The translations under genes and the position numbers were made by a program. DNA of 63,941 nucleotides from an uncultured Gammaproteobacteria bacterium (GTDB taxonomy: Bacteria > Pseudomonadota > Gammaproteobacteria > CAMYKB01). Of the stretch, positions 54,938 to 63,695 are shown piece after piece; positions within the stretch are counted from its first letter, which is position 1; every line of letters starts with the position of its first letter. Location of the stretch: assembly GCA_947258875.1 (NCBI GenBank), contig CAMYKB010000010.1:1-63941 (forward strand), given 5' to 3'. Below the pieces are notes generated by a model, which saw nothing but the letters and a program-made list of their open reading frames with translations, was not told the DNA's origin and did not search any database.

Positions 54938-55879
54938 ATGATGAACTGTTATTCAATCCCAGGTGATTTGCCATCAGTCGTTTTGGCATCGATTCTGATG
55001 CTAACATTAGCCACCGGTTGTGCAAATATCGTTGCTACAGTTCAGGAGCAGCCGCCAATTGCAGATGCCCATGCACACTACAACTGGAATCAAGGCGAAG
55101 CACTGCCTCCTGCCGCAATCATAGAACGCTTGAAGACGCAAAATGTCACACTCGCGGTCATCTCCAGTACCCCACCGGAGCTGGCGTTACAGCTTAAACA
55201 CCAGGATCCACGGCGGATCATCGCATTATTCAGTCCCTATCTGTCACCCGCATACCGCCGTGGTGACTGGTATTCTGACATAACCTTGATCGACAAAACC
55301 CGGCACGCACTTCAAAGCGGCGACTATCAGGGTATCGGCGAAGTTCACCTGATTCCTGGGTTAGGACCGCGGAGGGACAACCCGGTGTTGACCTCTTTGA
55401 TCGAGCTTGCCGGTAAATTTCAGGTGCCATTCCTGTTGCATACCGATGCCTCGAGTTACCGCTACCTGCTTCCTGTTTGCCAGCGATACTCCCATGTGCA
55501 GTTTGTCTGGGCACATGCCGGCGGCATACTGCCTCCAACACAGGTCGGAAGGTTGCTCCACGCTTGCCCGAATGTCATGGTTGACCTGTCGGCCCGTGAT
55601 CCATTGCGCTATATCGACAGTCCTATTACGAATGACGATGGCTCGTTGTTACCTGGCTGGCGAACACTGGTGCTGAAGTATCCTGATCGTTTCATGGTGG
55701 GCTCAGATGCATTATGGCCGGTTTATCAGATGCATGGCTGGTTCGAACAGGATACCGGCTGGGAGCGCCTGGCAGAGTTCCTGGATTTTCACCGCCGTTG
55801 GTTAAATGACTTGCCCCCCGGAATAGCCGAAAAAATACGGCTCACTAATGCATTGCGCACCTACAGGAAGACGCAGTAA
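54938..55879 (+). CDS. Amidohydrolase-family lipoprotein (TIM-barrel metal-dependent)
   Basis: A 313-residue protein, starting at the ATG at 54938 or the one directly after it. The signal ends in the lipobox LATGC. Metal-binding motifs of the amidohydrolase-2 type are visible: DAHAHYNW (HxH), FLLHTDAS, FVWAHAGG and VGSDALWP (catalytic Asp). The substrate is unknown; relatives decarboxylate or hydrolyse ring compounds. A longer frame from 54896 would overlap the divergent VanZ gene and lacks support. Being a lipoprotein, it acts outside the cytoplasm, unusual for the family. Confidence 0.85.
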   Translation: MMNCYSIPGDLPSVVLASILMLTLATGCANIVATVQEQPPIADAHAHYNWNQGEALPPAAIIERLKTQNVTLAVISSTPPELALQLKHQDPRRIIALFSPYLSPAYRRGDWYSDITLIDKTRHALQSGDYQGIGEVHLIPGLGPRRDNPVLTSLIELAGKFQVPFLLHTDASSYRYLLPVCQRYSHVQFVWAHAGGILPPTQVGRLLHACPNVMVDLSARDPLRYIDSPITNDDGSLLPGWRTLVLKYPDRFMVGSDALWPVYQMHGWFEQDTGWERLAEFLDFHRRWLNDLPPGIAEKIRLTNALRTYRKTQ

Positions 55880-55907
55880 CTATGATATCAGCGATATTAT
55901 CTAGCAC

Positions 55908-56618
55908 TCAGTGCTGGGTGTCGCTGTGTGGCAGCGTGACTACGGTATCATCCTTGGCCAGTTCTTCAGCTACGGCATCCACGCTGACTTGCATGCCATC
56001 AGCTGCTGCTTGTTCCGCAGTTTCCGCATGGTCTTCGGCGACACTGGCCTCGTCACGCGGCTCTCCGAGATCGAGTTCGGGATGCGCCTTGTCGAGATCC
56101 TTGATTTCCGCCAGCGTCGGCAGCTCATCAAGCGACTTGAGGTTGAAATAATCCAGTAATTGACGGGTACTGCCATACATGGCGGGTTTGCCGGGAACAT
56201 CACGATGCCCGACGATACGCACCCATTCACGCTCCAGCAGTGTCTTCATAATACTGCTACTGACACCGACTCCGCGGATATCCTCGATTTCAGCACGCGT
56301 AATGGGCTGGCGATATGCAATCAGCGCCAGGGTTTCCAGCAACGCACGCGAGTAACGCGGCGGCCTTTCTTCCCATAAACGAGACACCCAGGGTTCCATA
56401 TCCTGTTTCACTTGGTAGCGGTAACCGCTGGCGATACGCTTGAGTTCATAACCGCGTTCAGCGCATTCTTCAGTCAAACGAGCGAGCGCCTCACGAATGT
56501 CGTCACGATTAGGCCGGTCGTTATCATCGAACAGTTTCTCGATGTTACTGACACTCATCGGGCGATTCGCTGCCAGCAAAACTGCTTCGATAATATTTTT
56601 TAGTTTCGACTTGTCCAT
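55908..56618 (-). CDS. scpB: Segregation and condensation protein B
   Basis: ScpB joins ScpA and the SMC protein in the bacterial condensin. The protein is 236 residues from the ATG at 56618 (MDKSKLKNIIEAVLLAANRP). Two winged-helix domains cover about 5-170. YSRALLETLALIAYRQPITRAEIEDIRG is diagnostic, in its two halves. The C-terminus beyond about 175 is acidic and Ala-rich and probably disordered. Frame upstream of 56618 overlaps scpA and is not needed. The gene follows scpA with a small gap or overlap, the usual order. Confidence 0.94.
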   Translation of the reverse strand: MDKSKLKNIIEAVLLAANRPMSVSNIEKLFDDNDRPNRDDIREALARLTEECAERGYELKRIASGYRYQVKQDMEPWVSRLWEERPPRYSRALLETLALIAYRQPITRAEIEDIRGVGVSSSIMKTLLEREWVRIVGHRDVPGKPAMYGSTRQLLDYFNLKSLDELPTLAEIKDLDKAHPELDLGEPRDEASVAEDHAETAEQAAADGMQVSVDAVAEELAKDDTVVTLPHSDTQH

Positions 56619-56643
56619 GGTATTGTCTTGAATAAGTTTTAGG

Positions 56644-57468
56644 CTAGTTATCTTCCGCCGCGGTGACGGGCTTGAGGTATAACGGCGCAAACGGCTCCGA
56701 CTGGACGATTTCGATGATACGGCCTTTCAGCAGTTCAAGGATCGCCAACAGGGTTACCACTACACCCCTACGCCCTTCTTCCGGTGTGAATAATACGGTG
56801 AACTCTGTGAAATCGTCCACACTCAAACTATTCAATACCCCTGACATGCGTTCCCGTACGGATAAAGGCTCGCGCTGTATATGATGATGCGAAAACATCT
56901 CTGCGCGATTCACGACATCCCTGAATGCCATTAATAATTCCTTGAGCTGGATCTCCGGCAGAGACCTGGTTTTTTTCAGTTCAGGCGGTGCGATAGCGAA
57001 GGGAAAGGTATCACGACCGACACGCGGCATCTCGTCGATGTCAGCGGCGGCTTTCTTGAAACGTTCATATTCCTGCAAACGGCGTATCAGTTCTGCGCGC
57101 GGGTCCTCCTCCATGCCCTCTTCCACGGGACGCGGCAGTAACATGCGGGACTTGATCTCGGCCAGCATCGCCGCCATTACCAGATATTCTGCGGCCAGTT
57201 CCAGCTGCATATCCTGCATCAACTCAATATACTGCATGTACTGACGAGTGATATCAGCTACCGGGATATCGAGAATATCGAGGTTTTGCCGTTTGATCAG
57301 GTAAAGCAACATGTCCAGTGGGCCTTCAAAGGCCTCCAGGAACACCTCCAGCGCATCCGGTGGTATATAGAGGTCATGAGGCAAGGTACTTACAGGCTCG
57401 CCCAGCACTACGGCGAAGGGCATCTCAGCCTGCTGATTTTCGCTAAGCGGTTGCTCATTATCCGACAT
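56644..57468 (-). CDS. scpA: Segregation and condensation protein A
   Basis: ScpA is the kleisin that bridges the heads of SMC. The protein is 274 residues. It has the N-terminal FEGPLDMLLYLIKRQNLDIL helix, AAEYLVMAAMLAEIKSRMLLP and the C-terminal winged-helix region with VTLLAILELLKGRIIEIVQ. The first 30 residues are variable. SMC itself is not here; gammaproteobacteria with ScpAB rather than MukBEF include Pseudomonas and Xanthomonas relatives, consistent with the genome type. trpS precedes by 50 bases. Confidence 0.96.
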   Translation of the reverse strand: MSDNEQPLSENQQAEMPFAVVLGEPVSTLPHDLYIPPDALEVFLEAFEGPLDMLLYLIKRQNLDILDIPVADITRQYMQYIELMQDMQLELAAEYLVMAAMLAEIKSRMLLPRPVEEGMEEDPRAELIRRLQEYERFKKAAADIDEMPRVGRDTFPFAIAPPELKKTRSLPEIQLKELLMAFRDVVNRAEMFSHHHIQREPLSVRERMSGVLNSLSVDDFTEFTVLFTPEEGRRGVVVTLLAILELLKGRIIEIVQSEPFAPLYLKPVTAAEDN

Positions 57469-57517
57469 GTTGCACTCTCTATAATTGGGCTCGACGATCA
57501 GGTTCGTAACACACGCA

Positions 57518-58735
57518 TTAGCGGTACAGCAGGCCTACGGCTTTGCGGACATCATCCATGGTATCGCGGGCGATGTCACGTGCCGCTTCGTTCCCTTCCG
57601 CTATGATGTTACGTACTGCAGCCGGATCATTGGTGTATTCCTCGGCACGTTCACGGATGGGTTTAAGTTCAGCCAGCACCGCATCAATGATGGGCTGCTT
57701 GCACTCAATACAGCCAATATCAGCCGAACGGCAGCCTTGCTGCACCCAGCTGCGGGTATCATCGCCGGAATAGACCTGGTGCAACTCCCACACTGGACAT
57801 TTTTCAGGATCTCCCGGATCCGTACGCCGCACACGGGCTGGATCGGTCGGCATGGTGCGCAGTTTTTTCTCGACACTCTCCGCGTCTTCGCGTAGTCCGA
57901 TGGTGTTGCCATAGGATTTGGACATTTTTTGACCATCGAGTCCCGGCATCTTGGCGATCTTGGTCAACAGGGCCTGGGGCTCCGGGAGAATAATCTTGCC
58001 TGAGCCTTCGAGATAACCAAACAGACGCTCGCGATCTCCAACAGAAATATTCTGCTGCGACTCCAATAATGCGCGCGCAACGTCCAAGGACTGAATATCA
58101 CCTTTTTCCTGATAATTCTTTCGTAACTCTCTGTAAAGCTTTGCGTTTTTCTTGCCCATCTTGGTGATGGCATTCTCTGCCTTGGCTTCGAAACCCGGCT
58201 CACGGCCATACAGATGATTGAAGCGGCGTGCAACTTCACGGGTCAATTCGACATGGGCCACCTGATCCTCACCGACTGGCACATGTCCGGCCTTATAAAT
58301 CAGGATATCTGCGCTCTGCAGTAAGGGATAACCCAAAAAACCATAAGTAGCGAGATCACGTTCCTTGAGCTTTTCCTGCTGATCTTTGTAGCTCGGCACG
58401 CGCTCAAGCCACCCCAGTGGTGTGATCATCGACAACAATAGATGCAATTCCGCATGCTCGGGTACCCGTGACTGGATAAAGAGCTTGGCAGCCCCGGGGC
58501 TCACACCCGCAGACAGCCAGTCGATGACCATTTCCCACACGCTGTCGCTTATGCCTGCAGACTCTTCGTAATGTGTGGTGAGTGCATGCCAATCTGCAAC
58601 GAAGAAAAAACATTCATGGCTGTGCTGCAGCTCAATCCAGTTTTTTAGTACACCGTGATAATGGCCCAGGTGTAACGCCCCAGTGGGTCGCATGCCTGAC
58701 ACGACACGTTGGTTTTGGGAAGGGACCGAACTCAA
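57518..58735 (-). CDS. trpS: Tryptophanyl-tRNA synthetase
   Basis: Charges tRNA-Trp. The 405-residue protein is the longer proteobacterial type, about 70 residues longer than E. coli TrpRS. The class I signatures are PTGALHLGHYHG (HIGH) and GQKMSKSYGN (KMSKS). VAHVELTREVARRFN and the Cys-containing insert (CPVWELHQVYS ... GCIECKQP) are usual for the longer type. The start is TTG at 58735 with AAGGA seven bases upstream, a well-supported non-ATG start. The M50 gene ends 9 bases upstream. Confidence 0.97.
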   Translation of the reverse strand: MSSVPSQNQRVVSGMRPTGALHLGHYHGVLKNWIELQHSHECFFFVADWHALTTHYEESAGISDSVWEMVIDWLSAGVSPGAAKLFIQSRVPEHAELHLLLSMITPLGWLERVPSYKDQQEKLKERDLATYGFLGYPLLQSADILIYKAGHVPVGEDQVAHVELTREVARRFNHLYGREPGFEAKAENAITKMGKKNAKLYRELRKNYQEKGDIQSLDVARALLESQQNISVGDRERLFGYLEGSGKIILPEPQALLTKIAKMPGLDGQKMSKSYGNTIGLREDAESVEKKLRTMPTDPARVRRTDPGDPEKCPVWELHQVYSGDDTRSWVQQGCRSADIGCIECKQPIIDAVLAELKPIRERAEEYTNDPAAVRNIIAEGNEAARDIARDTMDDVRKAVGLLYR

Positions 58736-58744
58736 TGTTTTTCC

Positions 58745-59398
58745 TTATGAAGGTAGCGCAAATATCTGATAAATAACATTTTGAAATAAACTGATCGGTG
58801 GCCCAAGGATCAAACTCAACCCTCCCAAGACGAGCAGACCAATGAGTATGAAAAAGCCGTAGGGCTCAATCCGGCTATAGCTGCGGGCAAGGTGATCCGG
58901 TAACAAGCCCGTCACGACACGCCCGCCGTCGAGCGGCGGCAAAGGCAGCAAATTAAGCACCATTAAAACGAGATTAATAATGATGCCGGCCTGACCCATC
59001 AAGAATAGTGGCACTGCCAATCCTTCCATCGTACCAGGCAACAAAGTACTTATTTTTGCGAGCATAGCCCACGCAATTGCCATGACAAGATTTGAGAATG
59101 GTCCCGCCGCTGCCACGATCGCCATATCTCGCTTGGGATTTCTCAATTGCGCCATGTTAACGGGTACCGGCTTAGCCCAGCCGAAAAGAAAGGGTGCATG
59201 ACTAACCACCAACAAGAGCGGTATTAACACAGTGCCGATCGGGTCGATGTGCTTGATTGGATTGATACTGAGGCGACCCAGCATATGCGCAGTGGAATCG
59301 CCGAAATAGCGCGCGGTCCAGCCGTGTGCTACTTCGTGTAAGGTGATGGCAAACAGGACAGGAATTGCCCAGATACTGATCGTTTGAATGATATTCAT
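58745..59398 (-). CDS. Site-2 protease family (M50) membrane protein
   Basis: A 217-residue intramembrane metalloprotease. HEVAHG (HExxH, near residue 21) supplies two zinc ligands in the first transmembrane segment. The third lies in NLLPLPPLDGG (Asp, near 158). About five or six hydrophobic helices are seen. This small soluble-domain-free type, next to trpS, is widespread in bacteria. Its substrate is unknown. The ATG at 59398 has no Shine-Dalgarno sequence and a -10-like TATAAT lies only ten bases upstream. Confidence 0.92.
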   Translation of the reverse strand: MNIIQTISIWAIPVLFAITLHEVAHGWTARYFGDSTAHMLGRLSINPIKHIDPIGTVLIPLLLVVSHAPFLFGWAKPVPVNMAQLRNPKRDMAIVAAAGPFSNLVMAIAWAMLAKISTLLPGTMEGLAVPLFLMGQAGIIINLVLMVLNLLPLPPLDGGRVVTGLLPDHLARSYSRIEPYGFFILIGLLVLGGLSLILGPPISLFQNVIYQIFALPS

Positions 59399-59408
59399 GT
59401 GTGGGGGG

Positions 59409-59414
59409 ATTATA
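59409..59414 (-). promoter_or_regulatory. Possible -10 element just before the M50 gene
   Basis: TATAAT on the minus strand ends ten bases before the ATG at 59398. A start six or seven bases further would leave a leader of about four bases. No good -35 is visible 16-18 bases upstream, so the element may be accidental. Confidence 0.3.
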
Positions 59415-59428
59415 CGATAAGCCGACTG

Positions 59429-60055
59429 CTAAGTGGGCGTCAGCCAATCAATTTTTCCCTTGCCATGACGCACGATCTGTGGCTCACCGGTCACCAGGTC
59501 CACCACTGTGGTCGGTTCAATTCCACAATACCCGCCATCGATCACTAAATCGATTTCATGTTCGAGCCGCTCACGCATGTCATAAGGTTCGGTTAAAGGC
59601 AGGTTCTCACCCGGTAACAACAACGTGCTACTCATTAGTGGTTGCCCCAGCTCGTGCAATACGGCCTCGGCAATCGCATTATCCGGCACCCGAATCCCGA
59701 TGGTCTTGCGTTTCGGTGACTGCAGGCGGCGCGGCACCTCGTTGGTTGCCTTGAGCAGGAAGGTATAGGGGCCCGGCGTCAGCATCTTGATCAAGCGGTA
59801 GGCGCTATTATCGACCTTGGCATAAGTGGCAATATCAGATAGATCACGACATACTAACGTGAACTGATGCTTGTCACCTACCTGCCGGATGCGCCGGATG
59901 CGCTCCATCGCAGCCTTGTCGCCGATATGACAGCCAAGGGCATAACAGGAATCAGTAGGATAGACGATGAGGCCACCCTGATTGACAATCTCTACCGCCT
60001 GATGAATCAGGCGTTTTTGCGGATTCTGGGGATGAATTTCAAAAAACTGGCTCAC
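59429..60055 (-). CDS. yciO: YciO/YrdC family protein (threonylcarbamoyl-AMP synthase-like)
   Basis: A 208-residue protein of the Sua5/YrdC/YciO family, starting SQFFEIHPQNPQKRLI. The conserved nucleotide-binding core LIVYPTDSCYALGCHIG, KRKTIGIRVPDN, PLMSSTLLLPGEN and the C-terminal PTTVVDL are present. YrdC and Sua5 make threonylcarbamoyl-AMP for the t6A modification of tRNA; YciO is a related group whose role is less certain. The start is GTG at 60055 with GGGAA eight bases upstream; the open frame to 60187 is only 5' extension. Divergent from yciB. Confidence 0.9.
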   Translation of the reverse strand: MSQFFEIHPQNPQKRLIHQAVEIVNQGGLIVYPTDSCYALGCHIGDKAAMERIRRIRQVGDKHQFTLVCRDLSDIATYAKVDNSAYRLIKMLTPGPYTFLLKATNEVPRRLQSPKRKTIGIRVPDNAIAEAVLHELGQPLMSSTLLLPGENLPLTEPYDMRERLEHEIDLVIDGGYCGIEPTTVVDLVTGEPQIVRHGKGKIDWLTPT

Positions 60056-60199
60056 GGCCCGTTCCCGGATGACAAGCAAAAGTGCAGCGCGGCATTCTAC
60101 TCCGAATACCCGGGGCAACCAATGCCCACAGCACAGCATATACTCCAGCCGGGAAAGTTGCGTTACTATAGCGCCTCGCAACCACATAGATCAGACTTG

Positions 60200-60835
60200 A
60201 TGAAATTTCTTTATGATTTTTTCCCGGTTATGCTGTTTTTTGTCGCCTATATGTTCTATGGGCACATACCAGACGGTGTGATCGATACTATTAATAATGC
60301 ACTGCCGATCATGCGCTTGACTGCTGACAACAAGAGCGATGCCATTTACCTGGCGACTGCAGTTGGCATCTTGGCAGCTTTTTTACAGGTTTGCCTTTAC
60401 TGGTTACGCAATCGTCGTTTCGAGAAGATGCACCTCATTTCATTTGCACTGTTTCTTTTTATCGGTGGCACTACCATCATCCTTAAGAACCCCCTCATCA
60501 TAAAATGGAAGCCGACCATCGTGAACGGACTGTTCGCACTGGTATTCCTGGGTAGCCAGTTCATCGGCGAAAAAACGCTGGTGGAACGCATGATGAGCCA
60601 CGCCATCGATGCGCCAACTGCCGTGTGGAGACACCTCAATCTGGCCTGGGTCGGCTTCTTCATCTTTTCCGGTCTGGCCAATCTCTATGTGGCTTATAAT
60701 TTCAGCGAATCAACCTGGGTAAGCTTCAAGTTATTCGGTCTGCTTGGCCTGAGTTTTATATTTGTCATCGCACAGGGTTTTTTCCTCATGAAGTATATCG
60801 ATGCTGACAAATTAGACTCAAACGGGAAAAAATAA
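60200..60835 (+). CDS. yciB: Inner-membrane septation protein A (YciB/IspZ)
   Basis: A 211-residue membrane protein with five hydrophobic helices. It starts [18 protein letters not shown], the standard beginning of the family. [17 protein letters not shown] and the segment [20 protein letters not shown] follow. YciB interacts with envelope and division proteins in E. coli, and mutants in other species show septation defects. The ATG at 60200 is chosen for the match to the family; the open frame upstream to 59867 overlaps yciO. The stop overlaps the yciI ATG (TAATG). Confidence 0.95.
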   Translation: MKFLYDFFPVMLFFVAYMFYGHIPDGVIDTINNALPIMRLTADNKSDAIYLATAVGILAAFLQVCLYWLRNRRFEKMHLISFALFLFIGGTTIILKNPLIIKWKPTIVNGLFALVFLGSQFIGEKTLVERMMSHAIDAPTAVWRHLNLAWVGFFIFSGLANLYVAYNFSESTWVSFKLFGLLGLSFIFVIAQGFFLMKYIDADKLDSNGKK

Positions 60836-61134
60836 TGCTCTACGCAATTACCGGAACAGACATAGAACACAGCCTGGAGCGTAGATTATCGGTAAGAACG
60901 GAACATTTACTGCGTATTGAGGCCCTTAAGCTACAAGGCCGCCTGATTCTCGCCGGCCCGTTCCCGGCTATAGATGCCGAAGATCCCGGTGCAAATGGGT
61001 TTACCGGTAGCCTGATTGTGGCAGAATTCGACTCACTGGAGGATGCCATAACCTGGGCTGATGCAGACCCTTACGTCAAAGCCGGCGTTTTTCAGGCGGT
61101 TTCAGTTAAGCCTTTTAAACAGGTCTTACCGTAA
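60835..61134 (+). CDS. yciI: YciI family protein
   Basis: A 99-residue protein of the YciI/YCII fold (dimeric alpha-beta barrel). It opens [20 protein letters not shown], followed by [20 protein letters not shown] (His-dependent active site region), then [21 protein letters not shown]. The function is uncertain; a relative acts as a hydrolase on chlorinated metabolites. Its ATG shares a base with the yciB stop, so the pair is coupled. The yciB-yciI neighbourhood is conserved in gammaproteobacteria. Confidence 0.93.
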   Translation: MLYAITGTDIEHSLERRLSVRTEHLLRIEALKLQGRLILAGPFPAIDAEDPGANGFTGSLIVAEFDSLEDAITWADADPYVKAGVFQAVSVKPFKQVLP

Positions 61135-61184
61135 GTTTTACAGTCAATCAACCTAAATCCACATATTATAATCAAGGATCTGCC

Positions 61185-62078
61185 ATGCAACAGTCACCAT
61201 CTTCTTTACTAGCATTAATCACCATATGCGTGATAGCAGTTAATGGCTGCAAGCAGCAAACAGCCGAGCAGCAAGCAACAAATAGCAGTGATCTCGCTGC
61301 AGAAACCTCGTCTCCTGTTTCTGGCAAATCCGCTGCGGTCGTGAATGGACAGACGATAACCGACAAGCAACTCGACACCTTCATCGCCCGCAGACAAATG
61401 GCACAACCGAACCTGAAGCAGAATCGTAATATTGCATTAACAGAGATGATAAACCGCGAACTGATCAAGCAGGCCGCCACTGAAAAAGGCATTACGAAAC
61501 GCGATGAATTTATAGATGAACTGGAATATCAGAAAACCGACTTGCTTGTGAATTTATTTCTGCGCGATCATCTGGAAAATCTTTCTTTTAGTGATGAAGA
61601 TTTGAAGAAAGAATATGACGAACAAGTAGCCAACCACAAAAACAAGGAATATAAAGCACGCCACATCCTTAGTGAAAAACAGGAAGAAGCAACCGAAATC
61701 ATTAAGCTTCTGGATGCAGGGGGTGATTTTGCAGGACTTGCTAAAGAGAAATCAACAGGCCCATCAGGCCCACAGGGTGGTGACCTCGGCTGGTTTAATG
61801 CCGGCGCCATGGTTCCCGAATTCAGCCAGGCGGTACAGAAAATGGAAAAGGGCAACTACTCAAAAGAACCCGTCAAAACTGATTTTGGCTGGCATGTCAT
61901 CCTCCTTGAGGATATCAAAGATATACAGCCTCCAGCATTCGAAGACACCAAAGAAACACTGGAAACCATATTGCGCAACAAAAATCTGCAGCAGCTGATC
62001 GCGAATATGCGCATGCAAGCGCAAATTCAGCTTGGTGAAAACTCTGAAGAGTTAACAACCCCTAGCGCAGATAAATAA
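61185..62078 (+). CDS. PpiC-type peptidyl-prolyl isomerase lipoprotein
   Basis: A 297-residue protein of SurA/PrsA organisation. The signal ends in the lipobox VNGC (Cys22). Residues 23-50 are low-complexity Gln/Thr/Ser-rich. A SurA-like N-terminal helical region covers about 50-150 (AAVVNGQTITDKQLD). The parvulin domain lies at about 155-250 (EYKARHILSEKQEEA, GGDLGWFNAGAMVPEFSQAV, FGWHVILLED). It probably helps folding in the periplasm. Its last 17 bases overlap the opposite-strand DUF389 gene. Confidence 0.92.
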   Translation: MQQSPSSLLALITICVIAVNGCKQQTAEQQATNSSDLAAETSSPVSGKSAAVVNGQTITDKQLDTFIARRQMAQPNLKQNRNIALTEMINRELIKQAATEKGITKRDEFIDELEYQKTDLLVNLFLRDHLENLSFSDEDLKKEYDEQVANHKNKEYKARHILSEKQEEATEIIKLLDAGGDFAGLAKEKSTGPSGPQGGDLGWFNAGAMVPEFSQAVQKMEKGNYSKEPVKTDFGWHVILLEDIKDIQPPAFEDTKETLETILRNKNLQQLIANMRMQAQIQLGENSEELTTPSADK

Positions 62079-63036
62079 TTACTGATAGCACAACAAGTGA
62101 TACTAGCCAGGCAAGGATGGTGATCAGGGACGATTGCCTTGCCTTTTGTTTTTCAAACCAATTGCGAGGCTTGATACCTCTTGCCACAAAGACAATGTTT
62201 GCAGAAAGATTAACACAGACAATATTCACCGTAAGCAACATACCGGCACCAGCAGCCAAAGACCATTGACCACTGGCCAGCATCAAACCAACTGCGACGG
62301 CAGGCGGTAACAATGCAACCGCCACCATTACGCCAACCAGAACACTGGACAGACCGGTTGTCAAGGAAAGCACACCCGCAGCACCGGCAGCGAGTGCCAG
62401 AGCGACATCTTCAAGACCAACTGTGGTGCGCGCCATCAATTCCACACTTTCCGGGCTGACAGGCCAGGCGATGCCGATCAGCAGCGTCAGTAACAAGGTA
62501 AATAGAAAACCGATAAGATTAGTTCTCAATGATTCGCTAATGAGCTTGCGGTCACCCAGCGCAGTACCAAGCGCCAACGCAATGTTTGGCCCGAGGAATG
62601 GCGCGATAACCATAGCACCCACCAGCACCGCAACGCTATCTTTCAGCAAGCCAATCGCTGCAACAATAGTCGAGAGTACGACTAGCAACAAAAAATTACT
62701 ACTTAAGCGAGCTGAATTTTTTACGTCATCGTAAAGTTGTTCACGCGTCAGCGCAGTCGCTGTGCCGAACAACCTTCCGGGTTGGTCTAGTTTGGTCCGG
62801 GATAAAACCAGGTCGACCGGAGTTACTATAATCCGCGAATTGCTTTCTGAACCGAGCGCCTTCTGTAATCGATCAAGCGTGGTTTGTAATCGGCTATATG
62901 GCAATACAAAGCGCGCCGTCCAGCGCCCGCTGATTTCATCTTGCTGCCATTCCACATCGGGGATCTCTAATTGCTCAATGAGACCCTTCACTGTATCCAG
63001 ATAGCCGGAATCGGCCATAACTTCAATAATTTTCAC
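62062..63036 (-). CDS. DUF389 membrane protein
   Basis: A 324-residue protein of the TIGR00341/DUF389 type. The N-terminal 90 residues are soluble and begin KIIEVMADSGYLDTV. Then come about six or seven membrane helices (SSNFLLLVVLSTIVAAIGLL, VLVGAMVIAPFLGPNIALALG, LLPPAVAVGLMLASG). Transport or envelope roles have been suggested for this family, without proof. The start is GTG at 63036 and follows family alignment; a Met seven codons later is an alternative. The tail overlaps the PpiC gene. Confidence 0.92.
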   Translation of the reverse strand: MKIIEVMADSGYLDTVKGLIEQLEIPDVEWQQDEISGRWTARFVLPYSRLQTTLDRLQKALGSESNSRIIVTPVDLVLSRTKLDQPGRLFGTATALTREQLYDDVKNSARLSSNFLLLVVLSTIVAAIGLLKDSVAVLVGAMVIAPFLGPNIALALGTALGDRKLISESLRTNLIGFLFTLLLTLLIGIAWPVSPESVELMARTTVGLEDVALALAAGAAGVLSLTTGLSSVLVGVMVAVALLPPAVAVGLMLASGQWSLAAGAGMLLTVNIVCVNLSANIVFVARGIKPRNWFEKQKARQSSLITILAWLVSLVVLSVIIYLR

Positions 63037-63076
63037 GATCAGGTCAGTCTGTTGCTATGGTTCTGGCGCATGACAC

Positions 63077-63454
63077 TCAAACTTTCATATTCTCCAGAGC
63101 GAACGTCTCAATAGAGCGTAAACTGGCCTGATCAGGATCCCTGTACTCAAGATTAATCTGATAAATATTTTCTGCTAATCGAATCGAATTGATCACCTCG
63201 CATAGGAGCTGTATCAATTCAGGCGATTCATTCATCACAGGCAATGTTAGGTGCACATCGATAACCGGATTACCTCTAGAACTTGATTTGGAATTTGCGC
63301 TCACCTGCTTCGCCGAAAGACGATCAGTTTCCACCATTAAACCATGTAGTGACACATTCACTGACGTCGCATGTAACACAAAACCATCTGCCGTGATTAA
63401 CTCCACTGGCAAACGGCTCGAGAATCGCAGCAACTTACGTCGATCAAATTTCAC
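63077..63454 (-). CDS. PilZ domain protein (cyclic di-GMP receptor)
   Basis: A 125-residue stand-alone PilZ domain. The cyclic di-GMP-binding pair is visible: RxxxR in RRKLLRFSSR (Arg6, Arg10) and the (D/N)xSxxG motif as NVSLHG. Both parts are intact, so binding is expected. Typical outputs are motility, pili or exopolysaccharide. It stands beside the DUF389 gene, and the GGDEF cyclase of this window is about 20 kb away. The downstream partner cannot be inferred. Confidence 0.87.
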   Translation of the reverse strand: MKFDRRKLLRFSSRLPVELITADGFVLHATSVNVSLHGLMVETDRLSAKQVSANSKSSSRGNPVIDVHLTLPVMNESPELIQLLCEVINSIRLAENIYQINLEYRDPDQASLRSIETFALENMKV

Positions 63455-63695
63455 GAATACAACATCTATGCATGAATTAAGTATAGTAATACTAACCTAA
63501 AATACCATAAATACTACCAGCCTGATAAAACGTTCTTCTACCAGGGAGAATATATCGATAGAAAGTTGATCGTATTCCAGTTTCGAATCGACCGGTGCGC
63601 TTTATTCTAGCTACGCTCGCACAAAATCTTTCAATCCACTTACCCATGAAATCTACAACTGTCAGCATATACAGTCAGTAATAAATTACACCAGA

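Noticed and set aside
59867-60199. 5' extension of yciB to 59867
   Set aside because: It overlaps the opposite-strand yciO gene and adds non-homologous sequence; the family begins at the ATG at 60200.
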